Assembly: GCA_947561715.1 (NCBI GenBank) | Contig: OX387200.1 | Location: forward strand, 312,501 to 376,500 | Reading direction: 5' to 3' | Source of the DNA: Ascidia mentula | Lineage: Eukaryota > Chordata > Ascidiacea > Phlebobranchia > Ascidiidae | Length of the DNA stretch: 64,000 nt | In this document: in pieces, positions 24,001 through 33,069 of the stretch | Position numbering within the stretch: position 1 is the first letter of the stretch | Layout: every line of letters begins with the position of its first letter | Program-made: the position numbers and the translations under genes | The notes under the pieces: generated by a model | Database searches by the model: none | What the model was told of the DNA's origin: nothing | The model's input: only the letters and a program-made list of their open reading frames with translations

Positions 24001-25611
24001 TTTCCTCAAATGGTCAAGTTTTTAAACCAAATTACGTGCTATTATGCAAATTGCTTACAGTCTGACACAATGGTTGTTCTTTAAAATTAACTTTCTTCCT
24101 AACCAACCCAGGGATGCTTCGTTTAACCTCCAACGCGTCGCAACATCGATCGCACTGGGAATTAAGGGGGCGGATATTCGAGAACTCAACGTCATCGCTT
24201 CCGATCCAGATTCGAAATATTCAATCAACGTCAGAAGCTTTTCCCAACTATCTCAGATTGTTGACGTCATAATAGGAGCAGTGTGTGCGTCACAAGGTAA
24301 ACCTCATGTTAATTCTATATTTTCTAAATATAAAAAATTTGCCATTTCTTGGTTTAAATTTTGTTTTTTGCTCAGGGACGTTTGGTGGCGCTATGCCCAC
24401 AAATTCACCCACGACATCTCAGCCTGGTGAGAATTTCTTGTTTATCCTATGTGTATTCTTATAACGCATGTCTAGTTTTGTAATGCTTTTATGCCAGTAC
24501 TAAGATTTAGTTTCATATGATTGTTGTTAACCGCGTTGCTTGGCAACAGTGACGGACACAATCGGAATCTGTCCATCGGATGGGAGTTGGAGTGAATGGT
24601 TTAACGAGGATGGACCGTCTGGGAAGGGAGATTATGAAAGTTTGTCGAAGCTGAAGGAGAACGGGAAGGTCTGTTCCTCACCTGGAGCAATGCAGGTCCA
24701 AACCACAGATGGGAAATCTTATAAAGGCTCGGGACAGAAAGTTGCTGCTTCAATAACCAAGGGATTCTGGTGCATCAACTACAGTGGAAGACCTTGTAGT
24801 GATTACATGGTCAGGTATTGCTGCTCAAAAGCTGGTATGTTTTTGTAACAAACGTCTGTGGTATTAACAATGGAACCTTGACTGATTTATGAGTTTATTT
24901 CTTAGTTTACACAAAAAGCATCACGACGACAGCAGCGCCATCAAGTGACGGTACGTGATGAATAATTTTCCATTTTATCGTGTTGCAAATAGTTGTTCAA
25001 TATCTTGTTTTGTATTCAATATGTGCTTTTTGTGTTCCTTGTATACCAATATTAAATAGATAACACATGTAAGTAACAATCACACAGTTGACCGCTCATG
25101 CGAGGTCACAACAAGAAATCAATATTAAAGTATGATAAGAAATATTAAACTTCTTCAATGTTTACCTGTGAAATCAGATGGAACACTTGGAACTTGTCCT
25201 TCTGGGGCCTCATGGAGTGAATGGTTTAACCAAGATGATCCGTCTGGGAAGGGAGATTATGAAAGTTTAAGCAAACTCCGAGACAGAGGAAAGGCTTGCT
25301 CTTCACCCAAAGCAATCCGGATTCAAACCACGGGCGGAATCTCGTACAGGAACACGAGACAGACGGTAAACGTGGATTTATCCAAGGGTTTCTGGTGTGT
25401 CAACTACAGTGGGAGACCATGCAGTGATTACAGAGTGAAATACTGCTGCGCTACCGCATCGACCAGATGTAAGTTGATGAATCTGCTGACAAACAACTTT
25501 GCATTCGATTATTATGGCTCCTTTAGGACTATAGTGCCGTCAAATAACTTAAACTCGCTGTATCTTTCAGACTCTTACACTGGCAGCAGCTACACGAGCT
25601 ATTCCAGATAG
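1..25611 (+). CDS. giant secreted EGF/VWD/VWA/WxxW matrix or mucus protein (5' end outside window)
   Basis: The window opens inside an exon, so the signal peptide and start are missing. Joining exons by GT/AG sites with consistent phase gives about 3,834 codons ending with TAG at 25,609-25,611. Domain order is 52 EGF-like modules, VWD-C8-TIL twice, VWA-EGF-VWA-EGF-VWA, then two WxxW domains, with Thr/Pro-rich linker exons between blocks. Almost all junctions between modules are phase 1, the pattern expected of exon-shuffled extracellular genes. VWD/C8/TIL units are typical of gel-forming mucins, zonadhesin, tectorin and otogelin; WxxW is known from mucin-2 and CILP; Ca-binding EGF arrays are typical of fibrillin-like matrix. 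I infer a very large secreted or coat protein (tunic, vitelline coat, mucus or notochord matrix are all possible). I cannot name an orthologue. The domain calls are secure; the complete exon chain is a manual model. Confidence 0.93.
104..306. repeat. 41-bp minisatellite, about 5 copies, in an EGF intron
   Basis: The unit begins CACCACGTTAGGGGGTGTTG and repeats about five times with only single-base differences (for example caccacg/catcacg). It starts a few bases after the 5' splice site of the first visible exon. Confidence 0.95.
425..490 (-). repeat. tRNA-derived (SINE-like) fragment
   Basis: On the minus strand the order is an A-box-like TGTAGCTCAGTTGG (471-484) then a B-box-like GAGTTCAAACC (441-451) about 20 bp downstream. 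It resembles a tRNA but does not fold as a complete one with an acceptor stem, so a tRNA-derived SINE is more likely. Confidence 0.6.
2468..2521 (+). repeat. G-rich tract, possible G-quadruplex, at a 5' splice site
   Basis: Directly after the exon ending at 2,467 the intron starts GTTGGTTGGGTTGGGGGGG and continues with runs of three to seven G separated by TT for about 50 bp. This meets simple G-quadruplex spacing on the transcribed RNA strand. Confidence 0.7.
4590..4650 (-). repeat. tRNA-derived fragment (B box with degraded A box)
   Basis: The minus strand carries GTGAGTTCAAATCTC, a B-box match, followed by sequence resembling the copies at 425 and 39,670. The A box is degraded. Confidence 0.45.
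6815..6848 (+). repeat. tRNA B-box-like fragment in an intron
   Basis: GTGGGTTCGAACCCCAC forms a perfect T-arm-like hairpin just after a 5' splice site. No A box is seen upstream (coding exon), so it is a fragment at most. Confidence 0.4.
8388..8566. repeat. 19-bp minisatellite, 9 copies, with C/T higher-order pattern
   Basis: Unit TTGTTTGAGGCAACTYATG. The variable base in successive full copies reads T, C, T, C, C, T, C, C, T, so the latter part is built from a 57-bp (3-unit) higher-order repeat. It lies in the intron between the exons ending 8,298 and starting 8,594. Confidence 0.95.
9540..9592 (-). repeat. tRNA B-box-like fragment
   Basis: The minus strand contains CCGGTTCGATTCCC, a strong B-box match, in an EGF intron. 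It is similar in position and type to the other tRNA-derived fragments. Confidence 0.4.
10554..10666. repeat. 113-bp fold-back element with hammerhead-like core
   Basis: Imperfect inverted arms of about 33 bp (10,554-10,586 and 10,634-10,666) start CTGGCCCACAGTGCT and end AGCACTATGGGCCAG. The loop holds CTGATGA (10,589-10,595) and GAAAAC (about 10,613), plus a 7-bp hairpin GTTTTAA/TTAAAAC. It may be a MITE-like fold-back or a degenerate hammerhead-type ribozyme element. The core deviates from consensus, so activity is doubtful. Confidence 0.6.
11050..11175 (+). repeat. dispersed repeat with CTGATSA...CGAAACAG core, copy 1
   Basis: GCTGCACTGATCAAACC, then AGGTCGAAACAG, followed by TGCCATGGCTCCATG. 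The same succession of blocks occurs at 15,745-15,860, so this is a repeat family. ACCT-TGTT-AGGT forms a small hairpin in the position of hammerhead stem II, but the core here has C in place of the invariant G8. Confidence 0.5.
11379..11420 (+). other. 42-nt Thr/Pro-rich linker exon, copy 1
   Basis: A phase 1-1 exon of 14 codons encoding [15 protein letters not shown] (the first V shared with the preceding exon's last base). Flanking sites are tatttcag and gtcagt. It interrupts the EGF array after module 38 with a likely O-glycosylated spacer. A second exon of identical length and similar sequence ends the EGF region at 15,424-15,465, so the two are probably duplicates. Confidence 0.85.
11535..15222 (+). 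other. EGF array 2: 14 EGF-like modules
   Basis: Exons: 11535-11660, 11946-12068, 12181-12303, 12441-12569, 12761-12889, 13006-13131, 13264-13386, 13528-13653, 13905-14030, 14154-14276, 14348-14470, 14596-14721, 14910-15035, 15103-15222. The rules are the same as in array 1 (phase 1-1, six cysteines, DIDEC-type start). The module at 14154 is exceptional: it starts S-K-D-L-C-G and lacks the calcium-binding Asp/Glu pair, so it is probably a non-calcium EGF hinge. The module at 15103 begins DKDEC. Confidence 0.95.
15424..15465 (+). other. 42-nt Thr/Pro-rich linker exon, copy 2
   Basis: A phase 1-1 exon encoding [15 protein letters not shown] between the last EGF module and the first VWD. It has the same length and the same VVTT start as the 11,379 exon. 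It is a probable O-glycosylated spacer between the rigid EGF rod and the VWD region. Confidence 0.85.
15551..17874 (+). other. first VWD-C8-TIL assembly
   Basis: Exons 15551-15693, 15959-16063, 16198-16369, 16443-16542, 16647-16779, 17121-17250, 17490-17606 and 17783-17874, with phases agreeing throughout. VWD begins [19 protein letters not shown] and closes with GLCGDSDSD (the CGLCG-type motif is shortened to LCGD). The C8 domain follows (16647-17250, Cys-rich, ending KKCGFG). The TIL domain begins at 17490 with [16 protein letters not shown] and ends with CECEDGF and ECGC. The calcium-site acidic residues after LCGD look present. Confidence 0.88.
15745..15860 (+). repeat. dispersed repeat with CTGATGAG...CGAAACAG core, copy 2
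   Basis: GCTGCACTGATGAGACC (15,773-15,789), GGCCGAAACAGC, then a 3' part with GGCTCCATTGCC. It matches copy 1 at 11,050 in order and spacing. CTGATGA plus GAAA is the conserved hammerhead core; stem II here has a mismatch, and a consistent cleavage-site strand is not seen. Confidence 0.5.
18128..20655 (+). other. VWC-like exon plus second VWD-C8-TIL assembly
   Basis: Exons 18128-18269, 18373-18629, 18770-18922, 19190-19362, 19502-19646, 19882-20051, 20179-20300 and 20515-20655. The 18128 exon is Cys-rich and resembles the VWC/TIL-linked segment of mucins (CSC, CENISC). VWD2 begins [15 protein letters not shown] and contains [16 protein letters not shown], the full VWD signature with an acidic calcium-binding loop. 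C8 spans 19502-20051. TIL follows ([14 protein letters not shown]) and a second VWC-like exon ([11 protein letters not shown]) closes the unit. The layout repeats that of the first assembly. Confidence 0.88.
20818..21752 (+). other. VWA domain 1, split by two introns
   Basis: Exons 20818-20960, 21165-21336 and 21501-21752. The MIDAS motif is present: LLDTSSSIG (DxSxS), TNTG, and LTDGES with the second Asp. It ends with AICYVN. Introns fall after ...SALQ and after ...FNIAKG. VWA domains bind ligands or collagen through a metal ion at this site; no ligand can be inferred here. Confidence 0.92.
22000..22113 (+). other. EGF domain between VWA1 and VWA2
   Basis: One phase 1-1 exon encoding a classic non-calcium EGF with PCENGGSC and FTGKNCE, unlike the calcium-binding type in the N-terminal arrays. 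It is paralogous to the exon at 22996-23109. Confidence 0.9.
22275..22856 (+). other. VWA domain 2, single uninterrupted exon
   Basis: The 582-nt exon encodes the whole domain, with MIDAS residues in [15 protein letters not shown] and MTDGKS, and ends FTIICQVNG. It has no introns at the positions where VWA1 and VWA3 are split. Codon use is richer in TCG, CGA, GCG and CGC than in the neighbouring exons. Confidence 0.93.
22996..23109 (+). other. EGF domain between VWA2 and VWA3
   Basis: A phase 1-1 exon with [13 protein letters not shown] and GYSGENCE, a non-calcium EGF. Same length (114 nt) as the exon at 22000. Confidence 0.9.
23251..24296 (+). other. VWA domain 3, split by two introns
   Basis: Exons 23251-23503, 23689-23829 and 24112-24296. 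The MIDAS is visible in VMDASGSVG and LTDGKS. The middle Thr segment reads [10 protein letters not shown] rather than GGTNTG. Both introns are phase 2 and interrupt Arg codons (IR|Y and VR|D). Intron positions differ from those of VWA1. Confidence 0.88.
24376..24426 (+). other. Ser/Thr/Pro linker exon after VWA3
   Basis: A 51-nt phase 1-1 exon encoding [18 protein letters not shown], a likely O-glycosylated spacer before the first WxxW domain. A similar short linker, [16 protein letters not shown] (24906-24950), separates the two WxxW domains. Confidence 0.8.
24550..25468 (+). other. two WxxW (mucin-2/CILP type) domains
   Basis: Exons 24550-24834 and 25178-25468 each encode about 95 residues with WSEWFN, the WxxW motif, then GKGDYESL, a central Cys, and [19 protein letters not shown]. 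WxxW domains occur in gel-forming mucins and cartilage intermediate layer protein. The two copies are close paralogues, with identical runs such as [11 protein letters not shown] and [10 protein letters not shown], pointing to a recent duplication. A last small exon (25571-25611) adds a Tyr/Ser-rich tail ending SYSGSS-like sequence and TAG. Confidence 0.9.
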
Positions 25612-25850
25612 GGGATGTCCCATTAACATCCAACTTTAAACAAGGTGAAAAAATGACAGGTGACAAATCTTTCAAATCATTTTTTTCAAATTTAACATGA
25701 AATTAATTGGAAACTTTTTTAGAAGCTACAGAAGAAAACTGAATAGACAAAAAAGTGGGAAACGAATCATCAAAACCTCACCCAATACCTTGATATCTTG
25801 TTGCATTTCGTACAAACATTAAATAAATTATGGAAGCAAATGTGTGTGTT
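25612..25850 (+). terminator. 3' UTR and poly(A) signal of the giant gene
   Basis: AATAAA at 25,822-25,827 is followed by a T/G-rich stretch (TGTGTGTTGTTTAG), as expected downstream of a cleavage site. This gives a 3' UTR of roughly 230 nt. Confidence 0.75.
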
Positions 25851-26031
25851 GTTTAGTTGAGGATAAAATTAAAGCATTTTTAACGTTTAAAAGAGCACTT
25901 TTTCAGTCCAAACCGGTTTATACTGAAACCTGGGCCCAAAATTTTGGTCATTTAGTGAGTGATTAAAATTATTATTTTAAAAGAAAACAAATCCTAGACA
26001 ACTTTAAAACCGTCGTAGACGGCGGCTAAAA

Positions 26032-26249
26032 CTACACAACAGTGCAGGTGGAAGATCGGGTATTTCGGGGTTTTGCAGAGGAGGATCGACGTTCTTTGGC
26101 CGGTGGAGCCGCAACCGATCGCCTGATGCCATGAAACAGCTTGTTGATCATAACATAACCCATCTTAGTTGTAATAAAAACCCGTTCATCATCGGCTACT
26201 GTTATACCCGTCACTGTAGCGTAGACATACTGGGCCGCCACCAGTTCAC
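26032..26249 (-). CDS. orphan terminal exon, possible CaaX protein
   Basis: On the minus strand an acceptor (tattttgcag) is followed by 72 codons and a TAG at 26,032-26,034. The peptide starts GELVAAQYVYATVTG, has a hydrophobic middle, then a Ser/Arg/Lys-rich tail ending C-T-V-V, which fits a prenylation CaaX box. I do not recognise the family. No upstream exon is evident on the minus strand before the divergent plus-strand gene at 26,595; upstream exons may lie in introns of that gene, or the ORF may be fortuitous. Confidence 0.45.
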
Positions 26250-26594
26250 CTGCAAAATATATTGACGTGACAAATAAATCGGCTTAGATTTGCCAACAAA
26301 ACTTTTGATGTAAATCAATATATTTAATCTTTAAACTCCTAGTGTTAAAATCCCAGTTAAACCCAGTCAAGCACAGTTAAACCGACGTATTTCACACACA
26401 ACTTCATTTATCCGGTATTCAGAAATATTAAGGCTTTAGAAATCCATCATGTCCATAGTAAAAGTTGCAAACCAAAATACAAATACTGTTAAAACCCATG
26501 CCACTTGTGACGCAACAAACATAACAATGCGCCGCTATGACGTAGTGAAATTCAAACCAGACAGGACAGGAGTAAGATAAATAAAAACACAACA

Positions 26595-29500
26595 ATGGAA
26601 TCCACAGCAAAAGCGCCGTTGTTTCCAATTCCTGAGGGAAGTGAAATTGAACAAGGAAATATTAACAGTCAGATTCCACCGGTGGCCAAACGACCAACTA
26701 CAAGAAACGTAAGTCGTGGTAATTGTTTTTAACACCATACGTGGATACAATGCCTGATAAGAAATTGTTGTAAATTTAATGCAACCAATTTTTTTAAACA
26801 TTGTTTACCAATCTCTTTAGTGTTCACTGTCATTAAGAAAAAGTGGGAAATACCCTAAAACTTACAAACTGCTGCTTTCAGGTGTGGTAATTTCCCTATA
26901 AAACACCCTTTACTCTAGACTTTGTGACCTTGGAACTTCCAACACGATTTATTTTACAAAAAGGCAAACTATCGTTTGTTTCGTGATAAAAGTTTAAACA
27001 AAACTTTACATAGAAACAACTGGTTAAATCTCACTCCCGCCAATCACTCGCATCCAGGGGAAAGTCCCGGATCCGACTCCCCTCAGATCGCGGGGGAATC
27101 ACCGAAGATGATCTTACCGACTTAAATCTTGTGCTGAAAAAAACTGAATCGAATCATCAGCAAGACTCCCCCAAACCGGCAACTTTGCCAGACCTATTTA
27201 AGGTGCGGATAAAACCATGGTTGTTCAACCGCACATACAGTGTAAAATAAAATTAAAATCGAGATTTTGACAAAATATACCGAGTGTTTGACAATGGACA
27301 TTTGTCATAATTCACAATATGTAAATGTGACCTTGAGTGACCCCATATCACGTGTGAACTTGTATCGGTTCCTTCAGAATCCTCGACACGTCCCACAGCG
27401 AAATGTTGAGGGTCAGAACTTTTCAGTGTTGGGACAGGACCTTGCTTTACCAGGCGGCAAGAACACGAGCAGGTTCGTCACAAATTCAAAGCGAAATTTT
27501 GACAAACTATTTGTTTTAAAATACCATCGTCGTCCCCTGCTGATTTTACGCAAATATTAAAACTGATATTTCCATTGCGTAATAAAAACACAGTAAAACG
27601 TTGGTTTCTTTGCAGAGAGACCACAAGACGGGAAGCTCGACATTCAGACAACTCTCATATCATAAGTTTGTTTCTGAAGGAACAAATTAACGACTTGTTG
27701 CATGTCCACTCATTCGGGATCCCTATAGAAGTGAGCATGGGATTCTGTTGGAGTTAACATAGACTTCACAGTAACCAAGAAAAACAATATTTCCAGACAC
27801 ATTTTTAATTTTACCTCCACCATCTTCTGGCTGCAAACACAACTTCCAGTTTTTTAAATCGGAAAGTTATTAATTTACGCAAACGCACTCTCAAATTTTT
27901 ACACTTGATTAATCACCATTGTGATGTAACAGATAATAATCAACGTCCATGCTGATTACGTAAGCGGGACAACCCCAGGAGCGAGAGGAATATTCCACTG
28001 TCCGAAATGTTTGGCGTACTGGCAGCAAACTGGAAAGTTACCGGAAAGTTGTGATGAGGTTAGTTTGTTCCGCAACAAAGTGTAGAAATGTTGAAAGCAA
28101 GTCAATACTGCAAAAATTTAATCCGATATAGTTCGAACTGAAAAACGCAACAAAATGCAACTCGTGTTCAACTAACATGAAAACCTATCGCCCAAAAATT
28201 AGGTTGCAGTAATCATTGTTTAAAAATCTAAAATCATTCTCTTAAATTTCAACCATCTCTTAAGTGACGGTTGAAAATATTATTATAATTTAGACCTTTC
28301 ATCCTTTTTCTTTCAGGCGGCCAAGTTTACAAGAGGCCCCCTCATCCAGCTTAACTTGAGCGAAGCAGCAAAGTTGGTGGAAGCAATAAAATCATCCAAC
28401 AAGTTTGTTTCCCACTCAGATCTCAGTAAATTCCTTCCATTACTCAGTAAAGCTACGACCAAGGAAGAAAGGAAGAAAATAATTGATTCAATCTCGAAGA
28501 AATCGCCCCAAGTTGCATCGGAAAAAGTTGCTTTGGGTAAAATATAATAACTTTCATCACAACATTCTACCAAACGACAAACCAGGGATTTTTTTTGGAA
28601 AATAATTTACGTTTGTGAGGTCACAAATCAAAAAGGGGGTTTATGCTGTTTTCATTGAAGTAGATTTTTTCAAACATAAACTAAGTTTATGGCGGCTTCC
28701 AACATAGTGCGTTCACAGAACAGTTGCTAAAATCCCTCAAAACATTCGCAAGTGTGAAAAATATGTCCGAGAAACCAACAATTCGCTGTTACAGGGCCAA
28801 GCGAAGAATTTGATTCGAATTCAACGAAAGGTGAGGAATACCACGACAAAAACCACCAGGTGACCCTGCAACTAACACGTGCCATGAGGTCAAAGTTCAC
28901 ACCCACATCTGACGTCACAATCGATCCTACAACAGGACAAGAAACATCTGGTGTAAAAATTGCTTCCATCGGACTAAGAAGTGGGGACGGGTCGTTTTAT
29001 CCCGGTTTCTTTGTGACGTCAAACGATGACGACACACCTATGATGTCACAACCGATAGGGGAGTTCATGTTTCAAGCAAGAGGTCGATTTGATGACGATG
29101 GTTGCTATCACCCCTATAACAAGGACGAGCCCAACGTGCTTAGTGACGTTAGATTCCCGAATCTACAACAAATGATGACGTCACAGTCACGCGGTTCTTC
29201 GGGTTCAAAGGTCGACCTTGCATCAAATTTCCACTTCGTGTTCCAGGAAGGAAGGGACTTAATGTTGAATGATTTATTCACCAGCGGTCTCCTCCACACC
29301 AAACCCGGGCAACAGTGCTACCTAGTGGGCATGTACGACTCACGAGGGCATTTCAATGCTGCTTGTTGCGTCACAATGGACGGTTACGTCATACCTGGGA
29401 TTTGTGACAAAAACAACAAATTCACGGTTTTCGCTGATTATGATGAGGATGGGGAGATTGTGTTCCTTCCCCACAGAGAAAAACCCGAACTGGAAACAAT

Positions 29501-32500
29501 TCTCCTTCGTTTGCAGCACTTACCACCTTGCCCGAACGCTTCCGAAATATCCCGAGGCGTTGTTCGGAATTGGAGGTGTGTCAGAGAAGGGGAAGGGATT
29601 GACGGCCCGATGCAAATAACAGTGTTTGTGAGAGAAGCAGGTCCGCAAGGTGGCAGTAGTGTGGAGGATATGAATGTTTACATCGGTGGTGAAGTTGGGC
29701 CTGATGGTCACTTGTACCCGTATGGGAAATATGACGCCGACGGAACATTTCTACCAGGTGGGAATGTTCACTGCATTGATGTCTTTTTTTTATTCAGGAA
29801 CATTTTCAAAATCCTTGATTCAAAATGTATGACGTAACAATATTCACAAACAATTACAGCTGTGCCAACCATACCGATGGTTTGTTACTGTGGTTTTTAC
29901 GAGTTAACAAACTTCATACGTTTTTCAGGGGGGCCGGCTTTAGGTTCGGCTACCGGCCTTGTAAGAATGCAATCAAGCGACGAAAGCAACGAGTTTCCCA
30001 TGCAAGTTCATAATTACAAGACCGATAGAGAACCAGATGGAGGTAAAGAAGATTCCAGAACCCCAAAAGTAAATGGAAGGGAGATGCACGGAACATCTTC
30101 AGATCAAAACAATGTAAAACGGCATCAAGTTGTATGAAGGAAACCTAAGTTTAAACACGAACTAAACAAATATCACTGGTTTACGCACTCGGGTCGGGGA
30201 TTACGCACTCAACCTCTACCTTCTTAACTCAGAGATCAAGCCTTGATAACGATGACGTCACGAGTCGTTCCACAGGGGAATTACCCGCACGGAAAAGATC
30301 TCCAACAAAAAGTCCACAGAAGAGAACCAGCAGCAGGAGTTTATCGAGGAGGAGTTCCAGGAATTTGAATTCACAGGAGAGAATTTATAACGTGTGAGTG
30401 GTTTTACGTCACCAAGACAAGTGCATTAGGATTGCATGGAGTTTGTTGTAGTTATCTTTAAGGTTCGTCCAAATATTCCTTTGCTCAACTTCACTTATGT
30501 TTTGTTTGTTTGACGAGTAAAGATTGGTTGCGCACAATGTTCAACACTGCGCATGTTTCCATTCAAAATACCCAGGAAGTCAGATCCACTCCAGAAGACC
30601 CCAAGTATTGTCTTCGTTCAGGAGGAGGTGAAACCACCTTCCCGACCGCCGAGCTCAAAACCTAAACAACCTGAAGTTTTAAACCCTGCAGTTAAGAACA
30701 GGACGGGGAAACCTTCGACCAAACCTGGATCACTTGCAGATACAATGATGAGTAAGTGGTGGTAGTGGTGGTGGCACACACAACATAACACTGAAGTTTG
30801 TGTGATCGAGGCAGTTAAGACAATTGCTGAATGGAAGAAATTCATAATTTTTTACATTTGTTTCGGTTTTCTGCAACAAAAATCTACAAACGCAAGTCTA
30901 CCCCGTTATTAATCCCTGGCTACAACTGACCCACGTGGAATTTATCCCCAGGCCCAGCACATGGTGAAAGTGATTCAGCCAATATGAAGGGGCCGTCCCA
31001 ACCGGGGAATTACCGTGACACTGTGACGAGAGCTTCTTTCATGGCAGATAAAGTTAAAAGCAAGGATGCGTTGAGATTACAAGCGGCCGCCAGAGGTTCC
31101 AGCGTAAGTGATGCAATCATTAACACGTGATCGTGCATGAATGACCTAGAGTAGACCCTGGGAATTCCCCCAAACATGCAAACAAATTTAACACAAAAAA
31201 ATAGGAAATTGACAATTCGTGGGGACGTTTAAACTCCACACTGGATAAATACTTAATCAAAGATCAAATGCACACGCGTTGAACAGTGAGAGTAAACGTT
31301 TGTTAAAATGACAACCAAAGTTTGATAATCTTGATCTGTTTCAAGACATTCGACTCATCGGATCCAGGACGACCTCAAACCGAGGGGAGATCCGGATTAT
31401 CGAAGAGAGAGAGTAGTATGATGAGTGATGTGGGAGAGAGGAGACTCAATACAGCTGGAAGATTAAGATCACAGACTGGAGTTGACGGTTGGTCTCCTCC
31501 ATGTGTATTCCTGTTGTTTACGTAGAAACATAGAGTCTTCACTGTTAGCATTTTTTTTTAAACTTCTGTGAAACAAAATAGTCACGAACTACCAACAACC
31601 TGAAGAAAGAAACCACTAAAACGTTCAACAATAAATTCACTTTTTCCAGCTGCCAAGAGCTCGACCCCAGCCACAGTTGCTAGGCAACGGGAGATAGAGA
31701 AGAAGACACGAAAGGAGAAGGCGGAGGTGAAAGCGAAATATCAATTCGCTGCCCACCACAGTTCCGTTTCAGGGGGAGCCCCCGAGCAAGACAAGGTAAC
31801 CATGGTTATAAAAAAATCCCAAAACCACGAAGTCCAGAGAAAACTGTGGGAATGTTAGATACCAACTTGTGGGTTGATGGCAGTTGTCATCATTTCAAGC
31901 AATATTATTTAACCTGCAACCACTATGTGGGATAGGAAACAATTTAACCGGGTAAAAAAACAAAACCGAACCCAACAATTGTGATGAAGCTGACGCTGGG
32001 AGGGACGAAGACGAGCAGGACGACTTTATCATCCCAAAAAACATCCAGGAGATCTCTTCCAGGAGCAGATAGCAGCACAAGCACACAACGTCTTCCCAAG
32101 ATGAAACAAGTCACGGGAGCTCCTCCAGGAGCCCCAGGAATCCCGGATAAAACTTTGTCTTCAAGATCAATGAGAAGGAAATCTTCCTCTAGATTCAGGA
32201 AGGAGAGCTCCACGGTGGATGGGATCCCTGGGGAGGACGGGGTGGAAGAGAAAGGGAGCAAGATGACGATAGAAGAGGTTGGTGTTGGTTCCACATGAAT
32301 AAAATATCCAGAATAGAGTAGGAAAGTATTTTCCCAATCTTTTCATAAAGTTTGATATTTTTCACAAACGTTCAAAATGGAATTCTGCCACGTTGTCATT
32401 TTTCCATCCTCAATAAACTTATCCTGAGGAATGTTTTCTCGACCAGAAATAATAAAACCTTTAAAACTACGATTTATAATCACAACAATGATCGTTTAAA

Positions 32501-33057
32501 GATGCAACGGATGACGGAGAAGATGCAAGATGCTGGGATCCTTAGTGATGATGAGGACATGGATTTCTCCGATCTCTCAAACATCTCCAGTGATGATGAG
32601 GATGATGATGAGAAATCGAGCAAGAGGAGCAGCTTCTTCCCCTTCCTTGATGGATTCTCGATCCTCAACTTCACCGAAAACTTCAGGTTTTCTTACTTTG
32701 CGGTACCGGGTTACATCAAAGAACACAACCAGAAAGTGAGGAAAGGGATTCTGAAACTTCCAATTATCACAGGTGACATTCTTGCTCTTTCAAAACATTC
32801 GAATATCAACGAGAAAATACAAATGGATACAAACAAAACTTTAGTTCAAATAAACATAATTAATTATGTGAGCTGCAGACAGATCGCCACTTTTTCGACC
32901 TATATAGAAAAACAATGCAGTTTGATGCAAATCTTGTAGGCAATTAAGTTTTTGCGCAGAATCGACAGGCAAGAAAAAAGAAAAGTCCAAGAAGAAAACG
33001 AAGGGTAGTGCGCTGATGAAGAGGATTGAAAAACTTAACCAAACAGGGGGAACGTGA
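26595..33057 (+). CDS. unrecognised multi-exon protein, about 1,176 residues
   Basis: The start ATG at 26,595 has good context (acaacaATGg). Proposed exons: 26595-26708, 26882-26886 (5-nt microexon, uncertain), 27058-27202, 27264-27472, 27616-27730, 27933-28058, 28317-28536, 28795-29757, 29929-30128, 30233-30393, 30576-30751, 30952-31103, 31346-31487, 31650-31795, 31990-32277 (uncertain), 32502-32772, 32960-33057. Phases agree throughout with TGA at 33,055. Visible features: a CPKC motif near residue 185, a helical Lys/Glu-rich segment (28317 exon), a 321-residue exon with recurring PG..D..G.F motifs, then long Ser/Arg/Lys-rich, probably disordered stretches and an acidic DDEDMDFSDLSN segment with a Lys-rich end (KKKEKSKKK). 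No membrane segment or signal peptide. I do not recognise the family. Exons in the middle are well supported; the second, third and fifteenth are weak. Confidence 0.7.
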
Positions 33058-33069
33058 ATCTGCTCTTGT

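Noticed and set aside
26428-26628. Minus-strand frame with a signal-peptide-like start
   Set aside because: It is antisense to the well-supported first exon at 26,595 and lacks any continuation.
31983-32072. Alternative acidic reading frame (DEDEQDDFIIP) overlapping the 31,990 exon
   Set aside because: It looks protein-like but ends in a stop without a usable donor and would truncate the gene before well-formed later exons. The choice between frames is not certain, so the exon has low weight.
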